The notes below the pieces were generated by a model, which saw nothing but the letters and a program-made list of their open reading frames with translations, had not been told where the DNA came from and did not search any database. Below, piece by piece: positions 16,141 through 28,000 of a stretch of 64,000 bases of DNA. How positions within the stretch are numbered: the stretch's first letter is position 1; each line of letters begins with the position of its first letter. The position numbers were made by a program, and so were the translations under genes. The DNA is taken from positions 24,470,765 through 24,534,764 of the forward strand of contig NC_089281.1 of assembly GCF_963678975.1 (NCBI RefSeq), written 5' to 3'. This DNA is from Dysidea avara. Lineage: Eukaryota; Porifera; Demospongiae; Dictyoceratida; Dysideidae.

Positions 16141-16349
16141 CTCTTCATTTCTCATTAGTGTGAAAATTTAGTTTAATTTTTAATGATATTAATATTCTCA
16201 ACATGTTGCAAGATTGTATTAGAGTAGCTTACCCACTGGAATATACACACAATACTTCTAGCAGCTACTGTGTCATGTACTTGTAGAAGTTTTCAATGAC
16301 CATTTCTTATTATAATTACAAATAATGACTACATGTGACTTGGAAAGAG
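16141..16349. other. Convergent spacer FNTA / TMED9
   Basis: 209 bp between the two stop codons; must contain both 3' UTRs. No canonical AATAAA found on the FNTA side. Confidence 0.6.
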
Positions 16350-19300
16350 TTAAACTAGTTTCTTTGCCTCGAAGAAGCTCTTGAGGTGTCTCATTTGCCA
16401 TATTCCGGTGAGGATAAGGATGATGGTCTGACCCAGTGACCACCATAACACACGAGCATTAGTACTCTCACTAGTAGCTCTGAAACGTTCTTCACGAAGC
16501 TGTAAAAAATACACGCAGTTGTGTACAATTGATGGTTATTATGAGTATATAATAGCCCCAGGCCTTGTGTAACCCTTTCACCTTTAGTGCAAGTGGTTCC
16601 TTTGTCAAGTATATTATTACCCTCACTAAAATACAGTACAATAGAACTACAGGATCATGAAGGTTTGGGCTTTACTTGTAAAAAATATCACCCAAAACCA
16701 GCCTCACAATACATTCATGGCACCTTACCAGTATTGGTTGGGTATAACTAAGCTCAAAAAAGTGCCTTCAGTGTGACCCAAATGCTTCCAAAAACTGCTA
16801 TAAAATTTATTTTGTGCAATAATGTATTCATACACTGCCACTGTGCTATTTCAGATGGGGCATGCTTTCAGACGAAAACAATAGTGTAACAATAAGCCTT
16901 TCTTCTAATGCAGTATGCACGGGTTCACAAGTCATAATAATGTTACAAAAAAGTAAACAAACCAATATAAGGAAAAATTAGGGATCATAGAAATAAAAAG
17001 TAGTTAGGTCTCCTACACCTGTAAATGTCCACTAGTATATCTTAAGGTGTTGTAGGGTTTCACTTTTTTCTATGATCCCTTAAAATTCCTAATTTTCATT
17101 ATACTTGTAATTTTACATCACAGCCTACAACATCACAAACAAATTACAAGGTTGATGGACCATTACTTCAGGTAATGAATGGGATATTTGTAATAGTCAA
17201 TGAAATAATATTGCATAATATTTACAATATATTTTAACATTTAAACATTCATGAATCTATTTCATGGGGTAGGATTCCTGTGGGAGAAACTCAAGCACTA
17301 TAATTTTTTTTAAAACAGTATACGTCATGACAACAATATGGTGATAATTGTGGAGGAGTTACGTAACACACAGTAGTTCAGCCACTGTGTGACAAATTGT
17401 GATTAATTTTTGTGGCCAAATCACATGCATACAAAATTCACAACAGCCCACACTGGTTGCTCACTCTCTGGTAAGCTTGTTCTTTTGATATTTGTTCCAC
17501 CTGATCCATTAGTTGTCTCATTCTCAGCTGAAGATCATTCAGTTTGTCCTTAGCAACAATTTGAGCATAGTCCACAGCATGTTCACCAACTCTGATCGTC
17601 AAGTGAACTCGCTACAATGATCAGAGACATCACCAAAGAAATCAATAAGACTGCATGCATATGCAGGAAGAAGTGTGGGTGTGCTATACTCCAAAAATAA
17701 ATATTAAACAATAATTACATCAGATGACACAACTAAGGTTGACTTTGGGTTACCATGACAATAACTAAAATATCACGTATACAGGAAATACAGACTTCAT
17801 TTTATGTAACACAGGAAGTCACTGGAAAGGCGAGCACTTTTTGGCTTAGCTATTCCATCACAAAACTACACATGCATTCATATCTATAGCACCAAGAACT
17901 CTATGACACATGTGTGACTGAACAAGGAAGTTTACATTATCACCTCAGTCAAGTTCAAGGGTGCAAGTACCACTCTCAATAGAAACAGTTAGAAAGTACC
18001 GTATTTACTTGGTTAAACGCTATGCCTTAAATAGTGGCCAGACTATGTATTTAAATGCAGAGCACAATTGCCACCCTTGAATAAATGCTGTGGTGTTCAT
18101 TTAATCAATTAGTCTATATAGTAAAACCAATAAAAACTACCACACTCCTCTCTGTACACACAAAGTAAAGCCTCTGGCAGCCATGCGAAACACAGCCAGT
18201 GAACTAGCACTGGGATACTCTGGCACTTGAGTCTTGTGCAGGCAAACATGGACTAGTAGGTCTCACAGAGAGAGGTTGCAGAACCCGAAGTTTCATAATG
18301 ACCTCAACACCGCTAGGGTATTTGCCTCCCCAGTTAACACCAGGTATGACATTCATGTTACAACTGGGTGGGCTGCTTCCCCAGTTAACACCAGGCCACC
18401 ACTGGAGCAATGTGAGGACAGTTTCTTGCTCAAGGAAACAAAAAACAACAATTTGGCATAACCAGGCATCAATCCTAGAACCTTTCAATGACCAGGTTGA
18501 TGCCTTCAATTGGCCATGCTGCCTCAGCCTACACACACACACGCACACCACAAATACCATTATGATGTAAGCACAACTAACCATGAAATACAATTAGTAG
18601 TTATTACTAGTTAATGAAGGGTGTGACTATATAAACATACAGCATTATGTCTCCATAGTTAACACTACCTACTTAGCAATGTAATTTACTAGGTACAAAT
18701 CACACAATACATAGTCAGTCAACTGTTAAATACAAGCTCCCAGTCAAATACTACAAGTAACGTGCTTTGCTGGACATACATTATCTTGCACCTACAGGAA
18801 ATATTCAACAGTAAGAATTGGCTTCCTCAACCAACGAAAATAAATGGGTGTATCCATTCACTGGACTGGACTACTGGACTGGATTACTGGGCTGGACTAC
18901 TGGACTGGACTACTGGGCTGGACTACTGGGCTGGACTACTGGGCTGGACTACTGGGCTGGACTACTGGGCTGGACTACTGGGCTGGACTACTGGGCTGGA
19001 CTACTGGGCTGGACTACTGGACTGGACTACTGGACTGGACTACTGGGCTGGACTACTGGACTCAAGTTTTTTGTTTGTTTGTTTGTTTTCTTGTCTTCTA
19101 TCGCCAGATTTCACTAAAATAAGTGTTTTAGAAACTGTCGTGACCATGAGACATACATTGATCACAAAACTACATAAAACCTTGGTGCAGTTCTTTATCG
19201 TAATTTGCCTACTGCTAGCAATGTTTCAAGCACTGTGCACTGTTAACACTGCCGTCTTATCTAATTTAGCCTTCTTTTGTGAAATAGCCACCATATATGT

Positions 19301-21755
19301 TTTACACATTATGATATAGAAATTTCCTGTAGTCTGTGCATTCACTCTAGCTTTGCCGGCTCTTTGGTTATAATGTTTGTAAACAGCGACGAGTATGCAG
19401 TGTTAAAAGAATTGCTTCCCAATGCACACACTTTCAAACAGGAAGGTAAGGTTACACATATTTACAAAAAAATACAGTGAGTGTAACAGGGGTTCAAACC
19501 AAAGTTATAGACCTCCAAAACTATATAGCACCTTTTTCAAACATACTTAATATAACATCTTTAAACAGGCAGGCTGTATTACAGACCTTCGATTCAGCAC
19601 TTGCGCTGTAACACCTAATTTAAAAAAAAGATAGACTACAGTTAGCTGTGTGTGCCTCTTTTTTATGCAAGACAAGACATGGAGAGGAGACCCCTAGCTT
19701 CAAGTGTGGTGTACTACTCTATGAAATCACTTTTAGTGGTTGAAAAAGGTGTTTGTGGCTGAAAAAATGTGTTTGAGCAAATTTTATGTGAGTCCAGTAG
19801 TCCAGTCCAGTGAATGGATATACCCGAAAATAAATTACGTGAAATATGTACGCTCAAGAATATTTTTTACTTGCGAAACATTGTTTGGTGGCTTGTCATA
19901 AAGTATGTGGCTATACTACACAGGTCAACACCAGTTTGAACGCTGAGGAATGAGTATGCTGTTGGAGAAAAGGAATGGCCTACAGGGGCCTCACCACCAG
20001 AATTAGTTTGCACACTATTGTACTAGCTCCGAATAAAGAAGCTGAGGCAGACCTAGCTAGTCACAGCTGCAGCGATTCATTACAATTACTCGTACCACAG
20101 GTACCGGCTTAACATCGTCGTATCTTGATCAACTTTATTTATTGTGTCCTGTGCACCGCATTGCTCACTTATTTCTGGTGCACGAGACTAAGGTAATAGC
20201 ACAGGTATGTAGCGACAACAGTGCTAGCTTCTAATCCCAACGGTATGTTGACTGCAGATATAGCATAGAGGTTAATAGCTCTACATGCAGAAAATTCACT
20301 GGTAAAATATTTTCGCACCCTTGGCTTCCCACAAAAATATAACACATTGAATGTACAGTATTTTGCAACTAAATAATCTCGAACAAAAATTTCCCAATTT
20401 ATGGTATATTATACACTTTGTTCATGCCTATACCACACTGTACCCAATATGCAACTAACCACAAGCTAAATGCATTAAAAAGAAGTAATGTGGTACTATT
20501 TTCAGAGGAAACATCCACTGTTACTTTGTCATACAACACACGGTTACTAAATAGTTAGTAACCTGTGGTCTCTCCGGTGGTCGTTTACTACATTCATCAA
20601 ATAAAAATTGGCAAAGCCAAAAACAAAATGTCCTTACTGTTAGCTTACTTTCTGGACAAGACAAACATCGATCATTAGCATTCAGATCTAGGTGGTCACA
20701 CTAATCAGTGTCCTGTGTGGCGCTGACACAATAAACTCGAAGGATAGATCTTGATGCTAGCATCCAGTTTGCTTCTCAATAGCTTACTTTCTGGACAAGA
20801 CAAGCATCATTCTAGCCGGCATAGTACTACTTGATATATTGGCACTATTGTCACATAATAATGTTATGAATGTTACGCCAGTGCAGTAGCATGTCACAAT
20901 CAACTCAACTTAAGGATAAATTCCAATGCTAGCATACACAGTTTGCCACTTTCTCTCACTCCTTCTTTACCTACTTTGTTCAGGAAAATTTTCTAAATCA
21001 CTTAGAACAAGCTGACATCAGTTTCTATGGTATTTAGAGCCCCTCAGATGACGTGGGTTTGGCTACCCATAATTAATTACAGCCTCAGTAATTAAGTTTG
21101 TTGGTAGCCTCACTCACATCATCCTCGGGTCTCTAAATAGCGTAGTAACAGAAACCTTGTCACCCGTTATAACTAATACATAGACTAATACTATATTGTC
21201 ATTTTGTAACTTACCAATTGACTCCCACCATACCACCGACTACTGTTAGTTCCAATGCATATTGAGTGTTCTCCTGGAAGATGTGAGGTAAAGACAAATC
21301 TTCCCTCCTCTGCGTAGTGACGGGATAATATCACTCGACTTCCTGGGTCTTTTACTTCCACATGCATCCCTATTCCTGGACTGGATGGCATCCAGGCCTG
21401 CGTGCGATCATCGTATAATTGAGTCTTGTACTTGCCTAAAACAAAACAAAGTATTCAAGCAACATCCATTTATGCTGATGTTTTATCTGCAATAAGTTAC
21501 ACACTTTAAAACACCATGCTGCACGAAACAATAAGAAACAGTTCATTTAAGTGGGCACCTTGATTTACTTCATTTCCATATCTTAACACATTTTTACTTT
21601 CTGATACACAACGTACCAACTACCATCGTTTCATCCGGTACTTCTTCGATGAAACATTTTTCCTCGGTCTCTCTAATATGAAAATACAACCCGACCGAAG
21701 GGTATACAGCAATCAATGTAAGTAGCAAAACAGGGAACAAAACTGACGCCTTCAT
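16350..21755 (-). CDS. TMED9: p24-family ER-Golgi cargo receptor, alpha subfamily (TMED9/TMED4-like)
   Basis: Type I membrane protein of COPI/COPII vesicles that forms p24 hetero-oligomers and sorts cargo in the early secretory pathway. Four exons on the minus strand (21755-21617, 21435-21215, 17611-17465, 16499-16350) give 218 residues, the family norm. A signal peptide ([20 protein letters not shown]) is followed by the GOLD domain ([20 protein letters not shown], then [19 protein letters not shown] and [18 protein letters not shown]). After it come a coiled coil ([20 protein letters not shown]), a membrane helix ([19 protein letters not shown]) and a cytosolic tail ending FFEAKKLV. That tail carries the diphenylalanine and dilysine COPI/COPII signals and is the signature of the alpha subfamily. 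Expressed head-to-head with CSNK1A1, 272 bp apart. TMED9 versus TMED4 cannot be separated, since the duplication may be vertebrate-specific. Confidence 0.94.
16640..17115. repeat. Diverged copy A of the CCCAAAACCAGCC foldback repeat family
   Basis: Lies in TMED9 intron 3. Shares with copies B (29975-31092) and C (51154-52316) the phrase ATATCACCCAAAACCAGCCT, then GGTTGGGTATAACTAAGC and a right part ending in a TAGGGATCATAGAAATAAAA hairpin closed by TTTTTTCTATGATCCCTTAA. Clearly older than B and C. Confidence 0.6.
18846..19825. mobile_element. MULE-like non-autonomous DNA transposon with 10-bp target-site duplication
   Basis: Bracketed by GAAAATAAAT at 18836-18845 and again at 19826-19835. 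The ends are 35-bp inverted repeats differing at one base: left GGGTGTATCCATTCACTGGA, right end complementary through GGATATACCC. A 10-bp duplication fits Mutator-like elements (9-10 bp by family knowledge); no transposase is encoded. It sits in TMED9 intron 2, and most of its left part is the 13-bp minisatellite. Confidence 0.75.
18861..19062. repeat. 13-bp minisatellite (CTACTGGGCTGGA)n inside the MULE-like element
   Basis: About fifteen head-to-tail copies of CTACTGG(G/A)CTGGA. The unit equals the inner part of the element's terminal repeat (CTGGACTGGACTACTGGACT), so the array was evidently seeded from it. Because 13 is not a multiple of 3 and the unit lacks stops, all three forward frames stay open; these ORFs are not genes. 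Confidence 0.9.
20640..20810. repeat. Direct repeat pair in TMED9 intron 2
   Basis: TAGCTTACTTTCTGGACAAG followed by ACAA(A/G)CAT occurs twice about 140 bp apart (near 20641 and 20780). Each copy is followed by related GGATARATYYYRATGCTAGCAT text, and a third fragment lies near 20910. Function unknown. Confidence 0.5.
21021..21155. repeat. Hairpin element of 135 bp
   Basis: The left arm GTTTCTATGGTATTTAGAGC and following GATGACGTG pair imperfectly with CACATCATCCTCGGGTCTCT then AAATAGCGTAGTAACAGAAAC. Likely a small MITE in TMED9 intron 2. Confidence 0.55.
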
Positions 21756-22027
21756 TCTAAAAGACGTTCTTTCTTGCTTTCAAACAAAGGGTCTGTGAGA
21801 GCGCACGTGATCTATTTCGCCCACAAAGGGTGTCTCACTTTTCTAAGTGTGTATCAAGTTTCTGTAGTGGTTTAGCGAGGAAGCACAAGCGATCCTTTGT
21901 TAAAGTAGAGGTGTTCAAATTGTGAAGAAGATTGACGAAGAGTGCTGGGTCGCATACGGAATGTCATATTTCTGACGCGTAAATATATTTAAAGAGAAGA
22001 GCACTTGAGAACAGCCCGAGGAAAGTC
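21756..22027. promoter_or_regulatory. Bidirectional promoter of TMED9 and CSNK1A1
   Basis: 272 bp between divergent ATGs. Contains GCACGTGATC; its CACGTGATC (21804-21812) is identical to the nonamer in the ASB/FNTA promoter. No TATA box at a convincing distance on either side. Confidence 0.55.
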
Positions 22028-25000
22028 ATGGCATCAGGAAACGCCTCACAGATGCCTTCTGGGAGTGGAACTTCTGGAGGCAGTAAAACTGAATTTCAAG
22101 TCGGCGGTAAATACCGCCTAGTGAGAAAAATAGGTAGCGGTTCTTTCGGAGATATTTACCTAGGAGTGAACATCACGAATGGAGAGGTAAATTGTGTTGT
22201 CTTCCTTCACATAGCTACATACACATTCTTAGGAGGTAGCTGTGAAACTTGAATCAGTAAAAGCCAGGCATCCTCAACTATTGTATGAATCTAAACTATA
22301 CAAGATTCTTCAAGGAGGAGTTGGAATACCTCACATTAAGTGAGTAGTCTTTTGTGTTGAAAGGTGACAGCCTTTACTTGTTACATCTTTGATAAGGTGG
22401 TATGGAATTGAGCGAGATTACAATGTATTAGTTATGGATTTACTTGGCCCAAGTCTTGAAGATCTTTTCAACTTCTGCTCAAGAAGATTTACAATGAAAA
22501 CAGTTCTAATGTTAGCCGACCAGGTGTGTTACCTGCTTTTGAATTTGATGTGTTGCACGTATATGCTAAGATGCTTCATTTGTTACTTTAATGGTTTATG
22601 CTACAGATGATTGGGAGAATAGAGTATGTACACAATAAAAACTTTATTCATCGTGATATTAAACCAGATAACTTCTTGATGGGAATCGGTCGGCATTGTA
22701 ACAAGGTGGGTATGTCACACACACACACATATACACACAGTATTACTACATGGATAGATGTATTGAGCATGCACATATTATGTTGTACACAAGATTATAT
22801 AGTTTATTTACCATCCTTTTAGTTGTTTCTGATTGATTTTGGCTTGGCCAAGAAGTATAGAGACACACGAACTAAACAACACATACCTTACAGAGAAGAT
22901 AAAAACCTCACAGGCACTGCTAGATATGCTAGTATAAATGCCCACCTTGGCATCGAGCAATGGTAAGAATAATATATACAGTAGAACCTCTATATTATGG
23001 ACACTTTGGGACCTACTGGTTTTCGCAAAATTTTATTGAGGTCAGGAGATTGTCCTTTTCAGAGTGTAACATTGTATTGGTAGAGGTCTACAGAGATTAG
23101 GTCTAACAGGGACTACAGAAAGTCATTCTTACAGTGTCCTTTATGCGGAGGTTATTTATAAAAGATTCAACTATACTACGTGCGTGTGTGTGTGTGTGTG
23201 TACTGGGAAATACTGTTGGGTTAAATTTTGCTAAACGTGATTGAAAATGTGAGAATGCATATTTGGGATTCAGTTTTCAAAATTTGAATTCCTCTGCAGT
23301 TGTGTCTACAAGAGACTGTATGTTTGTGCGTATGTCCTTGTTGCTATGTTTGTTTGTCATTATTACATTCATGCACACCTGTGAACAAAAATACAGTAGT
23401 GTTTTTGTTCTGAAACGTGATGATAATTGAAGCAAGGAGCTTGGTTACTCTCTTAGTCAAAGATACACTATCACCTTGACTATTTTGACTTCTATTTATG
23501 TCAACATTCGGTGATAATTAGAGCTACTAAAAACACCACAATTTACAGGAACAAAGGCAAGGCTGGCATTCCTAGACTGTGTAGATGTTTTGCGTGCCAT
23601 CTGTCTAGCCCGTATGTACATGATTGGTCTGAAGTGATGAAAGGGATTGGGTAACATTTTACTAACTAGTCTGGTCTTTGAAGTCCCCATGACGTTATGT
23701 AGTTTGCATCTGGAGTGTGAGGTGTTCTGTAACAGGAGCTACGTTTGTGATGGGAGCTGCTATTAAAATCTATTATATTTATAGCAACACTTAATGTGTT
23801 AAGTGAAGATACACAACAGTGTTTGTCCTCTCAAATTGACAAGAAATGTTCTGCTATTGTTGAATATACTCCTCCAGAATGTTTCTGTGCTGACGTTTTT
23901 CCTCTCATCCTGATCTTGTCTGCATCATGACGTTGCTATTCTCCCTAATATGTACATATGTATGTAGTACAATATAATTCATCACTTAGTATCACTGTGC
24001 ATCTTCCCAGGTGTCATTTCATGAATAATGTGACATCATGAGCATTTCTTTAATAGTAGAAGATTTAGTAATGTCTTGATGGTGTGATGAAATGATACTT
24101 TGATTTTCTTGGCATTGACATATGGTGCTCTCTTTATTCACTTCCATTCTACCTACATGTATATATTGTAATAGGACCGACTGATTTTGATGAAATTTTG
24201 TGGTTACAAGGCCGCCCTTTCTTTTCATAAGTAAATTCTATGGCAGAGGTCTACAAGACTTCAGGTTAAACAGTTCTTTGTAGAGAGTGTCTGGGTACTA
24301 AGAAAAGTTCCACTGTATGTACATGCTTGGTGCACATACAGTATGTTAATAGTACACGCAGTCCCATGTTGTGTATAGGAAGTTGTTGATGACCATCTAG
24401 CAAATCAGTTGCAATAACTACAGAATTTGTCAACCATATATCCCCATGTTTACATGAAAACCACAATCAAAAGTTACAGCAAACATGTTGCCAGAGTGGA
24501 GATAGCTTCTTGACAATATACCATATGACAACAAATATTGGCAAAACGAATATTTGGCAATTTGCTATAAAATTGCAGTTGGCAAAATGCTCTCACTGAA
24601 AAATTGGCGAATGGCGTAAGTACGATGTTGTACTGACTCGCTTTAAAGAATATTCGGGTCCTGTTTCCATCATAGATATTTGCTTCCATAGATGCCTACT
24701 GTACTCGAATATTGTGGCCACATCCACTTTCAGGATTATTTGCTGTCTGTAGGCATACTCGCCCATTTATCAATGGCTGTGCACAAATTCATGTCTACTG
24801 CTGTCTGAAAGCTTACGTGGAGCCACGCCCACTAATCGAGTTCTAGTCTAGTCAGTAAGCCACACCCATTTGCATGCGTGGAACCACACTAATTTATTAG
24901 TTTCAGCAGTGATCCACGAAGGTTTGTTGAAAACCTATTATACTTCAACAACTGCTTGACCCAAGGTTTGAAAATAATATTGACGAAATTTAAATTTGGC

Positions 25001-28000
25001 GGTTTAGTGACAATCGCCAATTCGCCAAATTTAGTTCACTGCCAAATTTAATTGATATATGGTAATGCCATCTGTTGCTTAAGTGTGGGCCAACATTCTC
25101 TTGTTTCACACCACTTTCTTGTTTCGTTGCCTTTTATAGAAATGATATAATGCATCATCTATAGGAGCCACATGTATATATGGTGCCAAATACAGCAGCC
25201 ATCTCACCTGAATGATCACTGAGATTGCAATCGTATTTTGAACATGCATTATTAAAAGCTAGGGTAATTAAACGGAGTCAGCCCCTGTATGGATTTTAAT
25301 TTTTGAAAAGCAATTTGTTCATTACTTGATAATAGTACATAGATTGCTCTTTGTCGAGAAAAGTTTTTTGTGAGTATGCTCTTTTAATGCCAGATAAACC
25401 ATCTGGTATCATTAATTGGTATTGTCATTACTATATATGCTTTGAATCATATGGTAGTGTTGTGTGAGGTTCATTCACACAGACAAACAGATGTAACAAG
25501 CCACCATTATTCTCACCTTTGAAAAGGTGTGCTTATTATATAATGTGTCCTTTTCAGTACTGTGACACAATTTTGCACAATCCATATTTGGGTATTTTTA
25601 TTTTTAGTTTGGTAGTAATTGCATTAGTGTGGTATAGAGCATTAGAAAGAATACTTTAGGTCAGCATTGTCAGTGTATCTAAGAAGGGTGTGTGTGCCTT
25701 TCCTTTGGTTGTGTAATTCATCCATGAATTATAGCACTGTCTCTACATGCTTTAAACTAAGGTGACATTGGTCATAATTCCGTGATTTTTATGTTACTCC
25801 AAACTGGATGCATAAATTGTAAATAGAATTTTTACAATATTGATTTTTGAATAATATTACATACAATAGAGTCTGTTATTCTTGAGTATAAATCTTTTAG
25901 CAAGTTAACAAAAGTTGAAAAGTAAATTGAAAAAGACTCTGTATTGCTGTGTTTGACTGCTTGTTTGTTCCTGCTTCATAGGGAGTTTTTAGAAGAAGGA
26001 TTAGAGATCTTTGTAATTTTAAAGTTTTTGTATTTGTGTCCATGTATTTGTTTTGTATCCATGTTTTAAGTTTTGTACTTGTTAGCTAGCTACATGTATT
26101 TGTAGTTGTCTGTATACTACTCTGAGAACCATAGTTGCTGATTGCCAGAGGGTAATTTATCATTCAAATCAACCAGTCGAATCACTCATCTCCATCCTTA
26201 TGTAGCTGTACTGTATGCTTGTCTAGTTCCTATGGCTAGCGACTTGTTCATTTTTTAGAGTACACGAGGTGAAGAGTGATTGTGAATAAAGAGAGTGCAT
26301 ATAATCGACATACAGTTTGGAATTTTCACTTGAACAATGAAGTACACTTGTTACTATATGCACAGGAGTAAAAATTTTGCTAATTGTGGCTTTGAGTGAA
26401 AACCTATCAATTCAAAGCCACAATGTGCTAATTTTCACAGTTGTTATAATCACCATCAACACCATGCCCTGTAAACTCAGAAGCTCTATCTCTCAAGGCG
26501 ATCCTTGTTTTTCCATTTAAAAAGCCTACCAATAATTGTACTTTGTATTGTGGTTAACTAGTAATTATGTGCCTGTAAATTAGTGGACACATGACAATTA
26601 ATATTGTCCACTGCTAAATATGGTGTGTGTTGTGTTCGCTGGACAATCACATGACCTGGCTATCTTCCTGGAGGTGAAGGAAGTTCTTGTTGCAGTTGTG
26701 TAATGTTAGTGGTTTTGTATTCTTTCCCAACTATGAGGAGGTTTGATATTGGGTCTACTATGCTCAATGAAATATGCATACAGAGGCCATTTAAGTTACT
26801 AATAGTGGAAGGTTTTCTCATGAAGTCAAATTACAGCTTCATTTCCAGTCAGAAACCAACAGAGCAGTTACTATAAATGTTTTGACATGTTTTTGAAAGT
26901 GACACAAAGCACTACTGAAGGAGGTAGTATGGCATCACTTCAGCAGTGCTAATGGTCAAGTTTTTCCCTCACTGTATTAATGCTTGCATTCAATTCAAAG
27001 AAAGTTGCTGTTTTCTCTGAGGGCTTTTGCAAATGATTCTACTTCTATAACATGAACTACATGTCTTACTGTGAGATTTTATCAAGAATTTTCCCAGCTG
27101 TTGAAAGTGGAAATGGTGTCAGCGTCTTCAAAGAATTCTGTCTTTCCTTTTTATTCTCTTTCAATACATTTTACATATCTTATTACACCTCCTAATGTGA
27201 TTCTCTAGAGTCATTGTTTGTGTGATACAGTTCTTTACTTGGAAGGGTTTTGTTTACTGTTTCTGTCTTCACATATTATGATACAGTAGTTACTATACAT
27301 AGTGTAACAGTATTTGGCCATGATGATGTAGTAGGTTATCTTATGTGTTCTGATGACATCAAAGATGGGAGGCCAAACCACTTTCAATAACACTATTTCT
27401 TACCAGCATCTTTTGGCATCCTGCACAGAAGTACGTATCCATGTGTAACCTCACAGTCAGGGGAGAATAACCTTTGATATTATAAACTAGCCCACAATTT
27501 ACACCAAGTAACAGTTTGGTCAGGTGGCTGGATAGGTCACAAGGTGGACACAACTTGTGTGATAGGAAGTGATAAGTGATCTCACATGATCAATACCATC
27601 ATGACATAACTAACTGCCTTACCTTATGGATGAGTATGGCTAAATGAATAACATCAGGAGTTCATAATATACTGAGTTCATAATATACTGATGAGAGTAT
27701 CCTACTTCTCATATACTCCTGCAGAAGGATGTATCATGAAGTTATGACCTAACAACAAGGTGGTGTTGTGGTTTGTGACGTATGGGCAGCCACGATAGTA
27801 CAAGCACTGTGAAACACTTGCATATTAACGAATGGCCTGGCAATTGTCTAACCTATGAACACTTGTAGTTCGGTTAAGAAGTTCGGTTGCCAGAGATGTT
27901 GTTAGGGATGCATAAATCAACATTATGTTACATACACAGAAAAATGGGTGAACTCAGAAATGCTACATCATGACTTTACGATATACCCTTCTACAGGGGT

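Noticed and set aside
18300..18560. Possible tRNA-derived SINE (minus strand, GGTTCTAGGATTGATGCC resembling a B box; duplicated CCCAGTTAACACCAGG)
   Set aside because: No convincing A box, tail or second copy in the window; the (CA)n next to it and duplicated phrase are suggestive only.
18762..19319. ORFs of 185, 99 and 92 codons with [14 protein letters not shown] repeats
   Set aside because: All three frames of the 13-bp minisatellite are open because the unit has no stop; frame-cycling repeat inside a transposon within the TMED9 intron, not a gene.
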